From NCBI RefSeq assembly GCF_020169515.1, contig NZ_JAHMHW010000001.1:806001-870000 (forward strand): DNA of 64,000 nt, in the 5' to 3' direction. The stretch comes from Paenibacillus vietnamensis. GTDB lineage: Bacteria; Bacillota; Bacilli; Paenibacillales; Paenibacillaceae. This document shows positions 52,946 to 61,512 of this stretch, piece after piece. The notes below the pieces were generated by a model. It had not been told where the DNA came from. It made no database searches and saw nothing but the letters and a program-made list of their open reading frames with translations. How positions within the stretch are numbered: position 1 is the stretch's first letter; every line of letters starts with the position of its first letter. The translations under genes were made by a program, and so were the position numbers.

Positions 52946-53566
52946 TTAATGCTGTCGGGGCTGTAAGCCCGTCCATAATAATTTTACGATTTCTTCGGCT
53001 GCTTGTTCCACCGATTTGTGAACATTTATAATCTCTTTCCGGTTTTTGACGGCCAGCACTGCCGTAAAGGCATGAGCCAGAAGCAAGGAGTCGCAGCGGA
53101 CGATTTCGCCCTCGTCCATCGCCTTCGAAAAAGCCTCGGCCAGAAGCTGATGGATCGCTTGCTCGCTTAAACGGATTTTGGTGATTTGCTCCTCGCTTAA
53201 GCCGCTGGACGCTTCTCTCATCATCGTTTCAAATTCCAAGTGCGCATTTTTCATATGACGGACAGCTACCTGCAACAATCGTTCACGCAGTCCGCCCTCG
53301 CCGTTCATGATTTCAGCGGTTTGGTCGCAGGCGATTTTCAGCACGAAGAGCAGGCATTCCGTGAACAGAACCCCTTTGTTGTTAAAATAATAATAAACGC
53401 TCGCTTTCGTGACGCCGCATGCTTGCGCAACACCCTCCAAGCTAACCTTTTCAAAGCCTTGCTCCATAAAGAGATAAGCGGCTGTTCGCAAAATCTGCTG
53501 CATCGTTTGTATCGATCCCGTACCTTTTGGACGGCCCGGTTTGCGTTTCATCGGTTCTTCGGTCAA
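52946..53566 (-). CDS. TetR-family regulator of the MMPL exporter
   Basis: A 206-residue TetR repressor. The basic start KRKPGRPKG leads into a helix-turn-helix (about 17-65: ILRTAAYLFMEQGFEKVSLEGVAQACGVTKASVYYYFNNKGVLF). The C-terminal part is ligand-binding. TTG 53566 has GGGAGG about 7 nt upstream, while the internal ATG 53551 lacks a site. The frame open back to 53929 crosses the divergent promoter and is not used. It is divergent from the MMPL gene, which it probably represses. Confidence 0.9.
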   Translation of the reverse strand: MTEEPMKRKPGRPKGTGSIQTMQQILRTAAYLFMEQGFEKVSLEGVAQACGVTKASVYYYFNNKGVLFTECLLFVLKIACDQTAEIMNGEGGLRERLLQVAVRHMKNAHLEFETMMREASSGLSEEQITKIRLSEQAIHQLLAEAFSKAMDEGEIVRCDSLLLAHAFTAVLAVKNRKEIINVHKSVEQAAEEIVKLLWTGLQPRQH

Positions 53567-53603
53567 AGACTTGCCCTCCCATTCAAAAAGTTGTAACGAT
53601 ATA

Positions 53604-53635
53604 GGTTGAATAATTAACCTTCGGGTATATATAAT
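53604..53635 (+). promoter_or_regulatory. MMPL promoter with candidate TetR operator
   Basis: TTGAAT (53606-53611) and a perfect TATAAT (53630-53635) are 18 nt apart. The imperfect palindrome GGTTGAATAATTAACC (53604-53619) covers the -35, a position suited to repression by the neighbouring TetR. Confidence 0.55.
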
Positions 53636-53698
53636 TAAATCGTTGCACCAATATATTTTAAACGATAACGGAATGGAAGTGAAATGGAGGCCATGAGC

Positions 53699-55924
53699 AT
53701 GCTTGAAAAATGTGCCGCAATCGTTGCGGGAAAGCGTTCTCGGTGGGTGACGCTGATCGTGTGGATCGTACTTGCCGGTATACTTAGCGTCATTTTGCCC
53801 GCAGTCGGAGATAAGGAAAACAATAATGCGCCTAATCTCGAACCGGACAGCCCGTCCGTGCTTGCCGGGCAAATGTTGAAAGAGAAATTTCCGGAATCTT
53901 CGGGAATTCCGGCCCTTATTGTTTGGCACAGGGAAAGCGGATTAACCGAGGAGGATGTCAGCCGGATTCAAAGCCTTGCCAGGCAGCTTGCCGAGGAGCC
54001 GTTAGCAGGTCAGCTCGAAAGCGTACCGCTTCACGAAATGCCGGCTCCAGCCGTCATGCAGCTTGCATCGGAAGATAAAACGACTCTCGTTCAACCGGTT
54101 TCTTTTGAGGAGAAGGTCGAAACGGAGCAGCTGAAGGAGAACCTGGAGCTTGTCCAAGGGGAGATAAAGAATAACGCCGAGGCCGATCCCTTCGAAACGC
54201 CGGTGGATGACAGTAGCGAGCTTAGCGTACGGATAAGCGGGCCAGCCGGCATTTCCGTCGATGCGACGGCCTTGTTCAAGGGAGCGGACGTTACGTTATT
54301 GATCGCGACGGTTCTGCTCGTGCTGATTCTGCTGCTTCTCATCTACCGCTCACCGGTCTTAGCGGTTATTCCGCTCATTGGAGTAGGCTTCGCCTACGCG
54401 GTAACCAGCCCGCTGCTCGGCTGGATGGCAGAGACGGGCTGGATCACCGTCGATTCGCAGGCAATCGCGATCATGACGGTGCTTCTGTTCGGCGCCGGAA
54501 CGGATTACTGCTTATTTTTCATCTCTCATTTCCGACAGGAGCTGCTTCGCGAAGAGAATAAAATGCTGGCGTTAAAGCGATCCTTCAAGGATGCGTCAGG
54601 CGCCATAGCGATGAGCGGCTTTACCGTCGTGCTTTCATTGTTTGCCTTGCTGGCTGCAAAATACGGCGCCTATGACCGGTTTGCCGTGCCGTTCAGCTTG
54701 TCGATTTTGATCATGGGTTTTGCGAGTCTGACACTGGTTCCGGCTTTGCTCGCCATCTTCGGCCGCGCGGCGTTTTTCCCGTTTGTTCCAAGGACTGATG
54801 CAATGGAGCAGGCGCGCGCGACGAATCGTGGAAGGACGTTCCGCAAAGCCGACCCGGACAAAAAGCTAGGAGCGAAGGTTGGACGGCTCGTAATTGCGAA
54901 GCCCTGGACAATCGTTTTGTCATGCGTATTGGTGCTTGGCGTTCTAGCAGCCTTTTCGACGCAGATCAAGTATACGTATGACTTGTTGTCATCCTTTCCG
55001 GAGGATATGCCTTCGCGCGAAGGGTTCGACATAATCGCGGAAGCCTTCACACCCGGCGAGCTGGCGCCTGTCACCGTCATCGTTCAGACGGAAGGCGAAG
55101 AGACCTCTATGACTGATCAGCTAGCAGCCGTTCCGCTTGTCGATTATGTGCTTGAGCCGCAGCCGGGGACTGACGATCCGGATTTGCTGGCTTATAAAGT
55201 CATTTTAAATACAAATCCATACTCTCAGGAAGCGATGGACAGCATTCCTGCCCTCTACGAGGCTGCCAATGCGGGCTTAGCCGAAGCAGGTGTTGCCGGA
55301 GATGCGCAAAAGGTGTGGATCGGCGGCCAAACCGCTTCCCAGTACGATGCCAAAGAGCTGACAGACCGCGACAACTTGGTCATTATTCCGGTCGTGATCG
55401 CACTGATCTTGCTCCTGCTGCTCACTTATTTGCGGTCTGTTACGGCCGCGCTGTATCTGGTCGGTACGGTGCTGCTTTCCTATGCGGCGGCACTCGGGCT
55501 CGGCTGGATTATCCTCCATTATTTCATGGGAGCGGATGCGATTCAGGGAGCGATCCCTTTGTACGCATTCGTCTTTCTTATCGCACTCGGCGAAGATTAT
55601 AACATCTTTATGGTCTCAAGCATTTGGCAAAAAAGAAAAACGATGCCGTTAAGTCAAGCGATCAGAGAGGGCGTCAGCGAAACAGGCGGTGTCATTACGT
55701 CCGCAGGACTCATTTTGGCGGCAACATTTGCCGTATTGGCAACGCTCCCCATTCAGGTGCTTGTCCAATTTGGCTTGATTACGGCGATCGGAGTGCTGAT
55801 GGATACGTTTATCGTGCGTCCGTTCCTCGTTCCGGCAATTACATCCCTTCTTGGCCCAAGAGCCTTTTCGCCGGATAAAGCCGGCAGCATCCAGGAGCAG
55901 AGGAATCGGCAGCTCGCGGATTAA
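53699..55924 (+). CDS. MMPL-family (RND superfamily) exporter
   Basis: A 741-residue MMPL transporter with two related halves of about six helices each. The first loop starts DKENNNAPNLEPDSPSVLAGQMLKEKFPESSG, and a GTDYCLFFISHFRQEL segment in the first half and LGEDYNIFMVSSIWQKRK in the second contain the buried Asp of the proton path. YdfJ of B. subtilis is a similar type. ATG 53699 has GGAGG 8 nt upstream; two earlier in-frame ATGs (53684, 53693) fit less well. It is divergent from a TetR gene. Substrate unknown. Confidence 0.9.
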   Translation: MLEKCAAIVAGKRSRWVTLIVWIVLAGILSVILPAVGDKENNNAPNLEPDSPSVLAGQMLKEKFPESSGIPALIVWHRESGLTEEDVSRIQSLARQLAEEPLAGQLESVPLHEMPAPAVMQLASEDKTTLVQPVSFEEKVETEQLKENLELVQGEIKNNAEADPFETPVDDSSELSVRISGPAGISVDATALFKGADVTLLIATVLLVLILLLLIYRSPVLAVIPLIGVGFAYAVTSPLLGWMAETGWITVDSQAIAIMTVLLFGAGTDYCLFFISHFRQELLREENKMLALKRSFKDASGAIAMSGFTVVLSLFALLAAKYGAYDRFAVPFSLSILIMGFASLTLVPALLAIFGRAAFFPFVPRTDAMEQARATNRGRTFRKADPDKKLGAKVGRLVIAKPWTIVLSCVLVLGVLAAFSTQIKYTYDLLSSFPEDMPSREGFDIIAEAFTPGELAPVTVIVQTEGEETSMTDQLAAVPLVDYVLEPQPGTDDPDLLAYKVILNTNPYSQEAMDSIPALYEAANAGLAEAGVAGDAQKVWIGGQTASQYDAKELTDRDNLVIIPVVIALILLLLLTYLRSVTAALYLVGTVLLSYAAALGLGWIILHYFMGADAIQGAIPLYAFVFLIALGEDYNIFMVSSIWQKRKTMPLSQAIREGVSETGGVITSAGLILAATFAVLATLPIQVLVQFGLITAIGVLMDTFIVRPFLVPAITSLLGPRAFSPDKAGSIQEQRNRQLAD

Positions 55925-55929
55925 AAAGA

Positions 55930-55970
55930 AACGGCCCGTTTGGCGGCAATAAGCCGCTGATCGGACCGTT
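55930..55970 (+). terminator. MMPL terminator hairpin
   Basis: AACGG...CCGTT outer arms and GCGGC-aataa-GCCGC inner arms with small internal loops. The tail is only modestly T-rich. Confidence 0.55.
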
Positions 55971-56066
55971 TACTTATTTATGGATTGTTTGAAACTATTT
56001 CCCACCCTTATTCGTCATATACTAAAGGTCTTTAGACTATAGAGAATGATAGGGGGAGTTTGCGTG

Positions 56067-56639
56067 ATGATGAAGGTTATGCGTTGGAAATTGTTTATAT
56101 TAGCCATAACAATGTTAGCGGCAAACGTATGGCCGGGGAAAGCGGCTGCGTGCACCTGTGCCGAGCCCGTATCCGTGCAGGAAATAAAGCAGAGAAGCCA
56201 TGCGGTGTTTGAAGGAAAAGCCGTTTCGGTCAAAGAAAGCTCGCTGGCCTTGTTCGGTTCATCGTCGAAAGCGGTAAGCTTCCAAGTTAACGAGGTATGG
56301 AAGGGCCAGGTTGCGCCGACAATTACGGTTATTACAGCAGGGGCGAGCGACAGCTGCGGCTTCGCGTTCGAGGAAGGTGAACGCTACTTGGTGTATGCTT
56401 CGGAACGGGACGGCAACCTGGAAGCGGGTCTATGCGGCGGGACGATGCACCAAAGCGCTGCCGGCGAGCAGTTGGCCGTTCTTGGCAACGGCTCGGTGCC
56501 TCCACAGGCGGCTGCGCAAGCGCCCGGCGCGGATAAAGGCGTTCCTTGGCCGGGCATGCTTGCGGTGTTCGCAGCGGCAGCCGCTGCTTCGGGGTATTTG
56601 GTTTACCGGTCGCGTTTAAAGGTTAAATCAAAAACATAG
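56067..56639 (+). CDS. Secreted TIMP-like (NTR-fold) protein
   Basis: A 190-residue secreted, membrane-anchored protein. A signal peptide (KVMRWKLFILAITMLAANVWPGKAAA) is followed at once by CTCAEPVSVQEIKQRSHAVFEGKAVSV, resembling the N-terminal NTR domain of tissue inhibitors of metalloproteinases. Further Cys residues (DSCGFAF, GLCGGT) could pair with the first two. The C-terminus has a helix (MLAVFAAAAAASGYLVY) and a basic tail. ATG 56067 has GGGGGAG upstream. Its 3' end overlaps the convergent permease by 17 nt. Whether it inhibits a protease is unknown. Confidence 0.8.
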   Translation: MMKVMRWKLFILAITMLAANVWPGKAAACTCAEPVSVQEIKQRSHAVFEGKAVSVKESSLALFGSSSKAVSFQVNEVWKGQVAPTITVITAGASDSCGFAFEEGERYLVYASERDGNLEAGLCGGTMHQSAAGEQLAVLGNGSVPPQAAAQAPGADKGVPWPGMLAVFAAAAAASGYLVYRSRLKVKSKT

Positions 56640-58035
56640 CCACAATCGTGGTGACGACGAGGCCAATAAGGACCGGTTTCAAATTGCGCCGCGCGAGCTC
56701 GAAAGGATCGACGCCGCAAATCGCCGCGGCCGGGATGAGCGCCCATGGAATGATCGTTCCGCCGCCGACCCAGATTGCGGATACCTGGCCGAGAGCCGTC
56801 AGAGTGGCGAGACCCGAACCGATGGCGTGGCCGAACAGCTGGGCGATGGAGCCGGCAAGCGAAATGCCCGAGAAGCCGGAGCCGTCTAGGCCGGTAACGG
56901 CGCCGACCACGGTTAGCGTTATCGAACCGACAACCCCGTTCACCGGAACGGCGTTCGCAAGCGCAACGCCCAGGTCATTGACAATGCCGTGAGAGCCGGC
57001 AGGCAGCGTATCCCCGAACATGGCGAGGAAGCCGGAGTCGCCCAGATAGAAAAAGGCGGCAATTGGGATGACGGGGCCGAACACTTTAAAACCGAATAAA
57101 AAACCTTCGATTAAATAGCTTGTCGTTTTCTCAAAGCCTTTTCCTTTATGAGTGAGCATGGTGATGACCAGCATAATGAGAATCGCCGTTCCGCCGATTA
57201 GTGCGGTAGCTTCAGAGCCTTGAAGATTCAAGACGAACATGGCGATGACGTCAAGGGCGAACAAAACGGGAATAAGGATGGCAAACAACCGCTTTGCACC
57301 GAGCGACAGACTGGCTCGATCCGCTTCGTAGAACGGTCCGGGCGATTGCAGCGGATCCTGCGGCGCAGCGATGAGTCCGCTTCTCCATTTGCCGAGCCTT
57401 TGATCCCGGCGCATCATCCAATAGGCCGAAACGGTCGTAACCGCGCCCATGACGATAACGAGCGGGATGCTCGCCTGCATGACCTCGTTCACCGGCAGGC
57501 CGGCCGCGCTTGACGTCAGCCCCGGCGCTCCTTGAATGATATAGTCGCCGGAAAGCGCGATTCCATGTCCGAACAAGTTCATCGCAACGGCCGCTCCGAG
57601 CGCAGGGAGTCCTACCCGGATCGCTACCGGCAGCAGAACGGCTCCTATTAACGCAACGGCCGGCGAGGGCCAGAAAAACCAGGAGGTTACCATCATAATC
57701 AGGCCGATCCCCCAGAATGCCAGCGCCGGAGTTCTCAGGAAACGCGTCAACGGCGAGATCATGATCTCGTTTATTCCGGTTCTGATTAAAATTCTGCTCA
57801 TAGAGACGATAATGGATATGATTAATATGGTGCCGATTAGTTCTTTGATCGCATAAATAAAGCTATTGAAAATGCCGCTTACGGAACCGCTTGCAGAGGT
57901 CGTAGCAAGCAGGCCGATTCCAAATATCCCCGCGATACAGATGAGCGTCGTATCGCGCCGCATCAGCATAAATCCGATAATGGCGATAACAAAGCCCAAG
58001 TAAACCCAATGAAGCGCCGATAATTGAACTTCCAT
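56623..58035 (-). CDS. Predicted multi-helix permease, substrate unknown
   Basis: A 470-residue integral membrane protein with about 11-12 helices. It resembles the ion-transporter superfamily of GntP/CitMHS type in its Gly-rich re-entrant-like segments (FGHGIALSGDYIIQGAPGLTSSA near 160-182, and GSGLATLTALGQVSAIWVGGGTIIPWALIPAA near 410-441). I do not recognise the exact family. ATG 58035 has AAGGAG 9 nt upstream on the minus strand; ATG 58044 is too close. It overlaps the convergent TIMP-like gene by 17 nt. No enzyme gene lies next to it to suggest a substrate. Confidence 0.75.
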   Translation of the reverse strand: MEVQLSALHWVYLGFVIAIIGFMLMRRDTTLICIAGIFGIGLLATTSASGSVSGIFNSFIYAIKELIGTILIISIIVSMSRILIRTGINEIMISPLTRFLRTPALAFWGIGLIMMVTSWFFWPSPAVALIGAVLLPVAIRVGLPALGAAVAMNLFGHGIALSGDYIIQGAPGLTSSAAGLPVNEVMQASIPLVIVMGAVTTVSAYWMMRRDQRLGKWRSGLIAAPQDPLQSPGPFYEADRASLSLGAKRLFAILIPVLFALDVIAMFVLNLQGSEATALIGGTAILIMLVITMLTHKGKGFEKTTSYLIEGFLFGFKVFGPVIPIAAFFYLGDSGFLAMFGDTLPAGSHGIVNDLGVALANAVPVNGVVGSITLTVVGAVTGLDGSGFSGISLAGSIAQLFGHAIGSGLATLTALGQVSAIWVGGGTIIPWALIPAAAICGVDPFELARRNLKPVLIGLVVTTIVAMFLI

Positions 58036-58173
58036 CCCGATCATCTCCTTGTGGCATCGGCGAAACCGTGTAATGCCGGCTTCGTATTGTAATGTATGCG
58101 CAAGCTTGAATAGGCGTTCGTCACCGGATAGCGGCCCATGCCCGTATGAAATTTCAAAAGGAGTGATGAGTTC

Positions 58174-58611
58174 ATGAAGAAGGGCTTGACGTTGATATTA
58201 CTATCCATCATGCTAATGACTTCCGGCTGTGGTATTATGAATGAGGTAGGTCAAACGGTAAATTTTGCTGCTGAGACGACAGGATACTTGCAAACGTTAA
58301 CCGATTTCGGCCAGGATATGAATGCGCTCGCCGAACAGGCTGTAAACGATCTGGATGCAAGGACGGACTTGAAAGAGCGATTATTGGCGCTCAAGGAAGA
58401 AGTCGCGAATTACGGGGAGCTTCAGGTTCCCGATTATGCCAAGGAATTGCACCAGTCGATCGCAGCCTACAACGAGACGCTTCAGAACGGGCTGGACCAG
58501 GCGTTAACGAATATCGAGCAGGGCAGAAACGCATTTGAGTCGACGGGTATCCCGGATACGATCAACAAAATTAACGAGCTGTTGAACGAAATCAATCAGC
58601 TGGCGCCGTAA
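58174..58611 (+). CDS. Small lipoprotein (DUF6376-like)
   Basis: A 145-residue lipoprotein: signal KKGLTLILLSIMLMTSGC with the lipidated Cys near 19, then a helical, mostly amphipathic domain (NEVGQTVNFAAETTGYLQTLTDFGQDMNALAEQA...NKINELLNEINQLAP). It resembles the DUF6376 lipoproteins of bacilli, recalled from memory. Function unknown. ATG 58174 follows AAAAGGAGTGATG. It lies 26 nt before the small acidic protein gene, so the two may be cotranscribed. Confidence 0.78.
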   Translation: MKKGLTLILLSIMLMTSGCGIMNEVGQTVNFAAETTGYLQTLTDFGQDMNALAEQAVNDLDARTDLKERLLALKEEVANYGELQVPDYAKELHQSIAAYNETLQNGLDQALTNIEQGRNAFESTGIPDTINKINELLNEINQLAP

Positions 58612-58637
58612 CTAGGGAATAGGAAGGAAGAGAAACG

Positions 58638-58916
58638 TTGATTAACATCCGTGTAATTGATGCAGCAATGACATATTCGAAGGAAGACGGATATGTCGGC
58701 AAAGTGCAGTTCGGCGTTGAAGGCCATAAGAACGAATATGAAATTGCCCTGCACAGCAAAAAAGGAAACGAATGGGGCTACGGCCTGTTTTTCCTTCATG
58801 AATCAGGGAAAGAGGAAGAGCTTTTGGCGCTTGAGGATGTACTGGAGGAAGATGACGATCTTTTCGATTTTTTGGTGGAAACCGCACAAGAGAAGCTTGA
58901 GCGGACAGCTGAATAA
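58638..58916 (+). CDS. Small acidic protein, function unknown
   Basis: A 92-residue protein with a beta-rich first half (INIRVIDAAMTYSKEDGYVGKVQFGVEGHKNEYEIALHSKKG) and an acidic helical second half (EEELLALEDVLEEDDDLFDFLVETAQEKLE). I do not recognise a family. The coding pattern is clean, with TTG 58638 preceded by AAGGAAGAG about 7 nt upstream. It follows the lipoprotein gene and ends before a strong bidirectional terminator. Confidence 0.75.
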   Translation: MINIRVIDAAMTYSKEDGYVGKVQFGVEGHKNEYEIALHSKKGNEWGYGLFFLHESGKEEELLALEDVLEEDDDLFDFLVETAQEKLERTAE

Positions 58917-58957
58917 TAAGCGAAAGCAGCTGACGGTATTCCCTTTCGCCGCACAAT

Positions 58958-59003
58958 AAAGATCCCGAAGCCGGTCAAAGTGAACCGGATTCGGGATCTT
59001 TTT
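58958..59003. terminator. Bidirectional terminator
   Basis: AAAGATCCCGAA pairs with TTCGGGATCTTT, and an inner CCGGT with ACCGG, separated by single-base bulges. The A and T flanks would serve both the small acidic protein gene and the convergent SulP gene. Confidence 0.8.
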
Positions 59004-59017
59004 AAATAAGGTTTAGC

Positions 59018-60469
59018 TTAATGACCGCTTGCAGAGGTAACGCCGATCTTGCGAATGACCGACCTGCTCTCCTCGTTCAAACCGCTTAGCGTAACCGTCT
59101 TGTTAAGCTGTTCGTATTTGCTTTTGACTTTTGCGATGGCCGTCACGGCAGATTGATCCCAAACATGGGAGCCGCTGAAATCCAGTATAATCTGGCCGGG
59201 ATCGTTCTGGTAATCGAATAAAGAGATAAAGCGGGAGGTCGTACCGAAAAACAACTGCCCCGTTACATGGTACGTTTTTGTCCCTGCCGCATCCACGGTT
59301 GCCCGAGTTTGAATCTTTGCCATTTTCCAGGAGAAAATAAGTGCGCTTAAGGCAACCCCCGCCAACACGCCTTTCGACAAATCATGCGTAAACAGGACGA
59401 TGACAACCGTTACGATCATAACCACTGCATCTGCTACAGGAACCTTATGAATTTGAAGAACGGATTTCCAATTAAAGGTGCTGAAGGCGACCATGATCAT
59501 GACGCCTACTAATGCCGCCATAGGCACTTTATTTACGACATCGCTTAACACCATAATTAAAAATAACAGAAACGCGCCTGCCACAAACGTAGAAAGTCTG
59601 GTCCGGCCGCCCGATTTCATGTTGATAACCGATTGTCCGATCAAAGCGCAGCCGGCCATGCCGCCGAAGAAACCGTTCACGATGTTTGCAATTCCTTGTC
59701 CCCGTACTTCTTTGTTCTTGTTGCTGGAAGTGTCGGTTATCTCGTCCAGTACCGACGCGGTCAGCAGCGACTCTAAAATGCCGACGATCGCCAGCGAGAA
59801 CGAATAAGGAAGAATAATGAGCAGAGCGTCAACCGAGAACAGAACCTCAGGAATATGGAAAAATGGCAGCGTACTCTCAATTATGCCTCTGTCGCCGATC
59901 GTTTTCAGGTCGGCCCCCGTCGCTACCGCAATCAATGATACGATAATAATAGCCGCCAGCGGAGACGGGATGACCGTTGTGAATTTAGGGAAAATATAAA
60001 TAATGACGAGCGTTAACGCGACCAATGCATACATAATCCACCCGGCTCCGACGAAATGGACAAGCTGTGTCGTGAAAATAAGGATTCCAAGTGCATTGAC
60101 GAACCCGTGCATGACGGATTGGGGAATGAACTGGACAAGCTGCCCCAGCTTCAGGACGCCCATCACATATTGCAGGATGCCGGCAACAATCGTGGCGGCA
60201 AACAAATATTCGATACCGTGCTTTTCCACGAGCGAAACGAGGATGAGCGCCATTGCCCCGGTAGCCGCAGAGATCATGCCCGGTCTCCCGCCGACGAAGG
60301 CGATGATCACGGCAATGCAAAATGATGCGTACAGGCCGACCATAGGGCCGACGCCGACCATTAGCGAAAAGGAAATGGATTCCGGAATGAGCGCGAGCGC
60401 AACCGTAATGCCCGACAAAATGTCGGCGCGTACGTTGGAAAACCAGGCTGTTTTTAGTTTTTGAAGCAA
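59018..60469 (-). CDS. SulP-family anion transporter with STAS domain
   Basis: A 483-residue SLC26/SulP transporter, for sulfate or bicarbonate. The membrane part begins NVRADILSGITVALALIPESISFSLMVGVGPMVGLYAS and includes GGRPGMISAATGAMAL and NIVNGFFGGMAGCALIGQSVINMKSGGRTR. The C-terminal STAS domain (about 395-483) has IILDFSGSHVWDQSAVTAI. TTG 60469 has GGGAGG 10 nt upstream; the longer reading from GTG 60538 would start at or near the predicted transcription start (-10 TATAAT on the minus strand at 60547-60552). Substrate cannot be decided here. Confidence 0.9.
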   Translation of the reverse strand: MLQKLKTAWFSNVRADILSGITVALALIPESISFSLMVGVGPMVGLYASFCIAVIIAFVGGRPGMISAATGAMALILVSLVEKHGIEYLFAATIVAGILQYVMGVLKLGQLVQFIPQSVMHGFVNALGILIFTTQLVHFVGAGWIMYALVALTLVIIYIFPKFTTVIPSPLAAIIIVSLIAVATGADLKTIGDRGIIESTLPFFHIPEVLFSVDALLIILPYSFSLAIVGILESLLTASVLDEITDTSSNKNKEVRGQGIANIVNGFFGGMAGCALIGQSVINMKSGGRTRLSTFVAGAFLLFLIMVLSDVVNKVPMAALVGVMIMVAFSTFNWKSVLQIHKVPVADAVVMIVTVVIVLFTHDLSKGVLAGVALSALIFSWKMAKIQTRATVDAAGTKTYHVTGQLFFGTTSRFISLFDYQNDPGQIILDFSGSHVWDQSAVTAIAKVKSKYEQLNKTVTLSGLNEESRSVIRKIGVTSASGH

Positions 60470-60546
60470 AGCAAATAAACCTCCCGTATTTGATAGTTTT
60501 GACTTTCCACTCTCAGAAAAGTCGGGGCCGATGTTCACTGAGCGTT

Positions 60547-60552
60547 ATTATA
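60547..60552 (-). promoter_or_regulatory. -10 element of the SulP promoter
   Basis: Minus-strand TATAAT. The matching -35 is weak (CAAACA about 17 nt further upstream). About 70 nt of leader precede the TTG start. The remaining gap to DedA holds the DedA terminator and AT-rich sequence. Confidence 0.4.
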
Positions 60553-60705
60553 CCTCAACTTGGGAAAGCTGTTTGCAGACGATTCGTCCGATAAAACGCT
60601 TACATATTAAAATTTTGTTATAATCCTCACAAATTCGTAAGTTTAAACACTAAATTAATTTTTAAGCACCTAACGTGATAAAATTTTATTTACCTTTAAG
60701 AATTC

Positions 60706-60732
60706 AAAAAAACACCGCCGGCGCGGTGTTTT
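60706..60732 (-). terminator. dedA-like gene terminator
   Basis: On the minus strand AAAACACCGC, GCCG loop, GCGGTGTTTT followed by more Ts. A perfect 10-bp stem at 60709-60732. Confidence 0.8.
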
Positions 60733-60743
60733 CGTTTGGGCTA

Positions 60744-61361
60744 CTACATCGGTCTTTCCACTTCGTTTTTGCGGGCTCTGCTTTTTGCGAGCCGGACCGC
60801 AGCATAGGCGATAGCCGCGGCGGCAAGCCCGAACACGATCCATAATCCGTATTTGTAGATTTGTCCGGCCAATGCCTGTACCTGGTCGCCGACGAGCCTG
60901 CCGATGATGAAATAGATGAGTGTCCAGACGAAGGCGGCAGGATAGGCGAATAGGATGAAACGTTTGAACGGCATCCGGTTTAGTCCCATCACATAAGGGG
61001 TGACATGCCTTAGGAATGGGAGGCAGAGGCTGATGCCGATCGCATATCCTCCGTACCGTTCGCTTAATTGCTCGGATTTTTCGACGAATTTTCCGATGTT
61101 TTTCTTGCTCCTGAACCAATCGGACAACTTGCTGCCGGCGAATCGGCCGATGCTGTAGCCAAAGGTCATGGCGGAGCAGATGCCGAGACAGGTCATAATA
61201 AATGCGGGAACCGGTAGCAGAACGCCGGCTTGTGACAAAGCCCCGCCTGTCATAACGACCGCTTCGTTCGGTATGGGCAGTCCGATTAATCCGAGACATA
61301 AAACGAGAAATAAGGCGAAATAACCGATTTCTTCGATTATATTTAACAATAAGTCATACAT
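60744..61361 (-). CDS. DedA-family membrane protein
   Basis: A 205-residue DedA (VTT/SNARE-associated) protein. Some members flip undecaprenyl phosphate or phosphatidylethanolamine. Signature parts are LGLIGLPIPNEAVVMTGGAL near 23-42, GICSAMTFGYSIGRFAG and FLRHVTPYVMGLNRMPFKRFILFAYPAAFVWT near 112-143, with the conserved R-x3-P. Start ATG 61361; no strong ribosome site is visible. A terminator follows. It stands alone. Confidence 0.92.
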   Translation of the reverse strand: MYDLLLNIIEEIGYFALFLVLCLGLIGLPIPNEAVVMTGGALSQAGVLLPVPAFIMTCLGICSAMTFGYSIGRFAGSKLSDWFRSKKNIGKFVEKSEQLSERYGGYAIGISLCLPFLRHVTPYVMGLNRMPFKRFILFAYPAAFVWTLIYFIIGRLVGDQVQALAGQIYKYGLWIVFGLAAAAIAYAAVRLAKSRARKNEVERPM

Positions 61362-61512
61362 GCTTCAACATCCTTGCTTCCAAAATATTGAATCGTTCAG
61401 TATTCGCTTCAAATAGGTTAACATAAATGAGTGCCGAAGGATACCTATCATACGGTTTACTGAGGCTGAGGATGCAAAATTTCATTTTTTATTTGGAAAG
61501 GCAGATCGTCTT

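Noticed and set aside
53567-53929. A long N-terminal extension of the second TetR protein
   Set aside because: It crosses the divergent MMPL promoter and the start of the MMPL gene. The typical TetR start and a ribosome site are at TTG 53566.
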